Below, one piece after another: positions 5,629-8,320 of a stretch of DNA of 8,320 nucleotides. The stretch's first letter is position 1. Each line of letters begins with the position of its first letter. The notes beneath the pieces are model-generated. The model saw only the letters and a list, made by a program, of their open reading frames with translations, had not been told where the DNA came from and ran no database searches. The DNA comes from JAFGPF01 sp964409485 (GTDB lineage Bacteria > Chloroflexota > Dehalococcoidia > Dehalococcoidales > RBG-16-60-22), in the NCBI GenBank assembly GCA_964409485.1, contig CAYPDM010000062.1, positions 1 to 8,320 of the forward strand, read 5' to 3'. The translations under genes and the position numbers were made by a program.

Positions 5629-5661
5629 ATGACGCGTGGAAAGTATTTTGCATTGACATGA
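5629..5661 (+). CDS. 10-codon leader ORF overlapping the enzyme start
   Basis: ATG at 5629 encodes MTRGKYFALT and stops at TGA 5659-5661, which overlaps the ATG of the downstream enzyme as ATGA. It carries the only strong ribosome binding site in the region, while the enzyme's own ATG has no good site nearby (only GGAAAG 14 nt away). The simplest reading is translational coupling: ribosomes ending the leader restart on the enzyme. A sequencing frameshift that hides an N-terminal extension of the enzyme is the alternative, but the enzyme already starts where mandelate-racemase-type proteins normally do. Confidence 0.5.
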   Translation: MTRGKYFALT

Positions 5662-6749
5662 AAGTAGCTCAAATACGCAGTACGGCCCTTTCAATACCGT
5701 TAGAAAGGCCGATGTTTGTCGGCAACAAGTCTCATCTGTTCGCCAGATTTAACCCGATAGTAGTGCAAATAACGACCGATGATGGCATAGAAGGATTCGG
5801 ATTAGCCTTCGCCGAGGAAGATACGCGGGTCAAATCTCTTAAAGTAGCTATTGACGAATTAGGGGAAGTAATGATAGGGCAGGATGTGTTCCGGTGGGCG
5901 GAGGCTTGGGAAAAGCTCTTTGAGGCAACCGGTCACATGGGGCACCGGGGATACGGCATATATGCCCTTTCCGCAATCGACAGCGCGCTCTGGGTTATAC
6001 AGGCAAAGGCACTGGGGATGCCTTTAGCGCGTCTCCTCGGCGGTTACCGGGAAAGCGCCCCCGCTTATGCCAGCCACCTGCTGTTCCGAAACTGGAGCCT
6101 GGATGAACTGCAAAAAGATGCGGCGTCTCTGGTGGAGCAGGGTTTCCGATGCATGAAAATGAATATGGGAGATAAACCTTTAAGCGCAGAAATAGAAAGA
6201 ATAAAGGTTATTCGCGAGGCGGTCGGCGAGGACATTGATATAATGATTGATGCCAACTGGTCATGGACGATACCACAGGCCATCAAGATGGGCCACGCCC
6301 TTGAGCCGTATAACGTTAAGTGGCTGGAAGACCCCGTCGCCAGTGATGACGCTGAAGACCTGCGCCGGGTAGCCGATGCCATTGATATTCCCATCGCCGC
6401 GGGGGAGACGTATTGCACGAAGTACGAATTTCGCCGGTTGCTGGAAAAGCAGGCCGCAAATGTACTAATAGTCGATTTGCAGCGCGTGGGCGGGGTAACC
6501 GAATGGATGAAAGTGGCTGCTATGGCTGAAGCCTGGAAGGTGCCCGTTGCCAGCCACCTGTTTGATGAATTCTCCGCGCACCTGATTGCAGCCGTTCCCA
6601 ATGGTTTTATGGTTGAATATATGCCATGGTGGGACTTAATCTACCGGGAGCCTCCCCACGTAAAAGACGGCTATATAAAAATCCCCGAAAAAGCCGGCCT
6701 GGGGTTTGAACTTGACCCCGATGCCCTCAAGAAGTACGAGATGAAGTAG
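5658..6749 (+). CDS. mandelate racemase/muconate lactonizing family enzyme (enolase superfamily) with KxN motif
   Basis: This 363-residue cytoplasmic enzyme has the usual N-terminal capping domain (about 1-125) and a C-terminal barrel (about 130-350). Mg2+ ligands are D198 (IDANW), E224 (WLEDP) and E250 (AGETY). The His-Asp dyad of the mandelate racemase subgroup is D273 (VDLQRVGG) and H300 (ASHLFDEFSAHL), and E320 matches the catalytic Glu. From memory of mandelate racemase numbering (K164, K166, D195, E221, E247, D270, H297, E317), every residue is offset by +3. The exception is that K166 corresponds to N169 in MKMNMG. The KxK base pair is thus KxN, so two-base racemisation is unlikely; a sugar-acid dehydratase or one-base reaction using His300 is more plausible. 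The substrate is unknown. It stands alone on the plus strand and is convergent with the ferredoxin gene. Confidence 0.88.
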   Translation: MKVAQIRSTALSIPLERPMFVGNKSHLFARFNPIVVQITTDDGIEGFGLAFAEEDTRVKSLKVAIDELGEVMIGQDVFRWAEAWEKLFEATGHMGHRGYGIYALSAIDSALWVIQAKALGMPLARLLGGYRESAPAYASHLLFRNWSLDELQKDAASLVEQGFRCMKMNMGDKPLSAEIERIKVIREAVGEDIDIMIDANWSWTIPQAIKMGHALEPYNVKWLEDPVASDDAEDLRRVADAIDIPIAAGETYCTKYEFRRLLEKQAANVLIVDLQRVGGVTEWMKVAAMAEAWKVPVASHLFDEFSAHLIAAVPNGFMVEYMPWWDLIYREPPHVKDGYIKIPEKAGLGFELDPDALKKYEMK

Positions 6750-6793
6750 CTCCGGCACGCTGCACCGGGTGGTTCCAGGGAGAACACGCTTGA

Positions 6794-6811
6794 GGTGGTG
6801 ACAAATCCACC
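6794..6811. terminator. weak hairpin between convergent genes
   Basis: GGTGG (6794-6798) and CCACC (6807-6811) can pair over an 8-nt loop in the 101-bp gap between the converging enzyme and ferredoxin genes. No T-run follows in either direction, so an intrinsic terminator is doubtful. Confidence 0.2.
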
Positions 6812-6850
6812 AGTAAGGATGAGCAAGAAACCAGACCGGCAGGCTTTTAT

Positions 6851-7366
6851 TTACCTTATGATAATCACGGATGGTTCCGTAGGCCCGTCCATTCTCCCGG
6901 CGGCCTTCCCGGCTGCCGCGGCCATCAGCTCGTCAAGAGGGCCGTAATGAAGAGCTTCAGCAGGACAGGACGCCACACAGGCAGGCCCTCCGACTCTATC
7001 TACACAGCCATCACACTTCTGCATGATGCCGTCCCGGTCAAACTTAGGCACATCATACGGGCAGGCAGATAAGCATTCCCGGCAACCGTTGCACTTAACC
7101 TTATCAACCACGACGATGCCATCCTCGGCCCGTTTGCTGATAGCTCCGGTAGGACAAGCTGCGACGCAGGCCGGGTGACTGCAGTGCATACAGGCCAGTG
7201 AGAAGTAAGTACAGGTAACATCGGGGAACTGGCCGCTCCAGTTATCAACGACCCTCCTCCATTTCAAGTGCGGTTCGACGCGGCGGGTGCTCTGACAAGC
7301 TACTTCACAGGTGCGACAGCGTATACACCTGCTTTCATCATAGGAAAAACCGTATTGTTTTACCAT
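6851..7366 (-). CDS. four-cluster [4Fe-4S] ferredoxin subunit of a molybdopterin oxidoreductase
   Basis: This 171-residue electron-transfer subunit is of the DmsB/NrfC/HybA type. Sixteen cysteines are spaced for four [4Fe-4S] clusters: C14-C17-C20-C24, C59-C62-C67-C71, C92-C95-C98-C102 and C118-C121-C130-C134, with the typical CPTGAI and CPYDVP contexts. There is no signal peptide; such subunits can be carried out by a Tat-exported catalytic partner, whose N-terminus is not visible here. The gene lies 45 bp downstream of the catalytic subunit on the same strand, so electrons should pass between this chain and the molybdenum cofactor. No membrane-anchor subunit follows, since the next gene is convergent. 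The ATG at 7366 is preceded by a weak AAAGGTG at longer than ideal spacing. The reaction catalysed (for example a sulfur, arsenic, selenium or N-oxide couple) cannot be told from this subunit. Confidence 0.92.
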   Translation of the reverse strand: MVKQYGFSYDESRCIRCRTCEVACQSTRRVEPHLKWRRVVDNWSGQFPDVTCTYFSLACMHCSHPACVAACPTGAISKRAEDGIVVVDKVKCNGCRECLSACPYDVPKFDRDGIMQKCDGCVDRVGGPACVASCPAEALHYGPLDELMAAAAGKAAGRMDGPTEPSVIIIR

Positions 7367-7411
7367 TGTCCATATACACCTTTCCTGAACACTCCTGCTT
7401 TCTCCCGCCTG

Positions 7412-8320
7412 TTATCCATCACCATCGGCTTTTCTTACTTCTACAAGGGTCTGCTTGGGCATGGCCGTTACCAATGGGTCAAAGGCTTTAGCCGGGTCAG
7501 TACTATACAGAACATTTACGTTCGCGCCTCCATCGAGTATCCGATACCCCGGCAGACCAAGCTCATCGCAGCCCTGCCACCACCCGTGAAGGCCCATGAT
7601 TGTGTCCGGCCGAATCCCGGGGAAATACAGGGCCTTTACCTTTATCCAGCCATGTGGTGACTCGACAATTACCCGGTCACCATCCTCAATCCCGCGCGCT
7701 TTAGCTGTATCGGGATGAATGTGTATCCAGGGCTCGGGTTGAATCTCGCGCAGATAAGGCACGTTACGCAACCACCCGTGATTGTATACGTCCGAGGTGT
7801 GTGTATCAAAAAAGACCAGGGGATATTCCGTGAGAAGCTCGGGAGTGCCCGCCGGACTCTCGGGTGGTTCTACCCACTCCGGCAGAGGACTAAATCCATT
7901 CTCTTCGAAGCTGGTGTTATATATGGCCACTTTACCCTGGGGAAGATACGGGGCGCCCGAAAGCCGGGGACTGGGCGTTGCGAATATTTGCTCAAACTTC
8001 TCGAAGACCATCGGCTTCGGTTCATAAATAATACCGGCAGGATATGCCCTCAATTCCTCCATCGTCATGCCGAAATTTTCCAGCTGATAGTTCATGCACT
8101 CCTCGATGCTGCCGTGCCAGAAGTCCTCCCCGTATCCCATCCTGACGGCAAGGTCAAGCCAGAATTCATAGTCCGACTTATAATCTCCAAGCGGCTCAAT
8201 CACCTTATTTCGCGCCATGATCCAGTTGCCTGTCATCGGTACTTCAAACGGGTGGTCGCACTCGTACATGGTGGCTACCGGGATTACCACATCAGCCCAG
8301 GGCATCGACGAGTTCTGCAT
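7412..8320 (-). CDS. molybdopterin oxidoreductase, DMSO reductase family, C-terminal part (truncated by window)
   Basis: This is the last 302 codons of a large catalytic subunit; family members are usually 700-1000 residues, so the reading frame surely continues beyond the window and the Met at the edge is internal. The first part, WADVVIPVATMYE...HPF and NWIMARNKVIEPLGDYKSD (about 8-50), is the segment of the catalytic domain common to these enzymes. From about residue 165 comes the molybdopterin-dinucleotide-binding domain: PLVFFDTHTSDVYNHGW, WIHIHPDTAKARGIEDGDRVIVESPHG, and a C-terminal part ending GANVNVLYSTDPAKAFDP. The residue that binds molybdenum and the N-terminal Fe-S and Tat signals are outside the window, so the substrate class cannot be assigned. 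The downstream ferredoxin gene completes the electron-transfer pair. Confidence 0.9.
   Translation of the reverse strand: MQNSSMPWADVVIPVATMYECDHPFEVPMTGNWIMARNKVIEPLGDYKSDYEFWLDLAVRMGYGEDFWHGSIEECMNYQLENFGMTMEELRAYPAGIIYEPKPMVFEKFEQIFATPSPRLSGAPYLPQGKVAIYNTSFEENGFSPLPEWVEPPESPAGTPELLTEYPLVFFDTHTSDVYNHGWLRNVPYLREIQPEPWIHIHPDTAKARGIEDGDRVIVESPHGWIKVKALYFPGIRPDTIMGLHGWWQGCDELGLPGYRILDGGANVNVLYSTDPAKAFDPLVTAMPKQTLVEVRKADGDG

Noticed and set aside
6065..6601. 178-codon minus-strand open frame opposite the enolase-superfamily gene
   Set aside because: It is a shadow of the well-supported plus-strand enzyme; its Ser/Arg-rich translation has no domain features.
1..8320. CRISPR array, tRNA or rRNA genes
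   Set aside because: No regularly spaced direct repeats, tRNA-like cloverleaf or rRNA segments were seen on either strand.

Overview
The window carries a set of loosely related gene blocks from what looks like a bacterial metagenome scaffold. A run of exactly 100 Ns (5400-5499) is probably an assembly gap of unknown size. The gene content would fit a Chloroflexota/Dehalococcoidia-like or other anaerobic sediment lineage: a Ser/His SipW-type signal peptidase with TasA-like cargo, a DMSO-reductase-family molybdoenzyme with its iron-sulfur partner, a mandelate-racemase-type enolase-superfamily enzyme, and duplicated cupin proteins. This taxonomic guess is inference only; there is no rRNA or other marker gene.

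Layout. (1) 1-1353, minus strand: two adjacent paralogous cupin-type genes. One is a complete 364-residue protein with two cupin domains; the second, immediately downstream in transcription, is cut off by the window edge. (2) 1354-1871: no intact gene, but a decayed C-terminal part of an IS3-family transposase (minus strand) and a 7-bp inverted repeat. (3) 1872-5064, minus strand: a five-gene cluster that is the most distinctive part of the window. It starts with a SipW-like signal peptidase. A 206-aa TasA/camelysin-like protein follows only 4 bp later, then a second TasA-like protein (192 aa from the preferred start), a 47-aa mini-protein that is little more than a SipW-type signal peptide plus the post-cleavage motif, and a 330-aa protein. 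The last has a TasA-like domain, an ordinary signal peptide, a low-complexity stalk and a C-terminal membrane anchor. By analogy with Bacillus tapA-sipW-tasA, this looks like a self-contained export and assembly cassette for a surface fibre or coat, with its own processing peptidase and a candidate membrane attachment protein. (4) 5065-5657: a non-coding or unresolved stretch with two inverted repeats, the N gap, and a short leader ORF with a strong ribosome binding site. (5) 5658-6749, plus strand: a mandelate-racemase subgroup enzyme whose active-site residues all align with mandelate racemase at a constant +3 offset, except that the second Lys of the KxK motif is Asn. (6) 6851-8320, minus strand: the C-terminal part of a molybdopterin oxidoreductase followed by its four-cluster ferredoxin subunit, convergent with the enolase-superfamily gene.

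The best candidates for something under-described are the SipW/TasA-like cluster with its micro-protein and anchored member, the KxN variant racemase/dehydratase with its coupled leader ORF, and the tandem bicupin paralogs.
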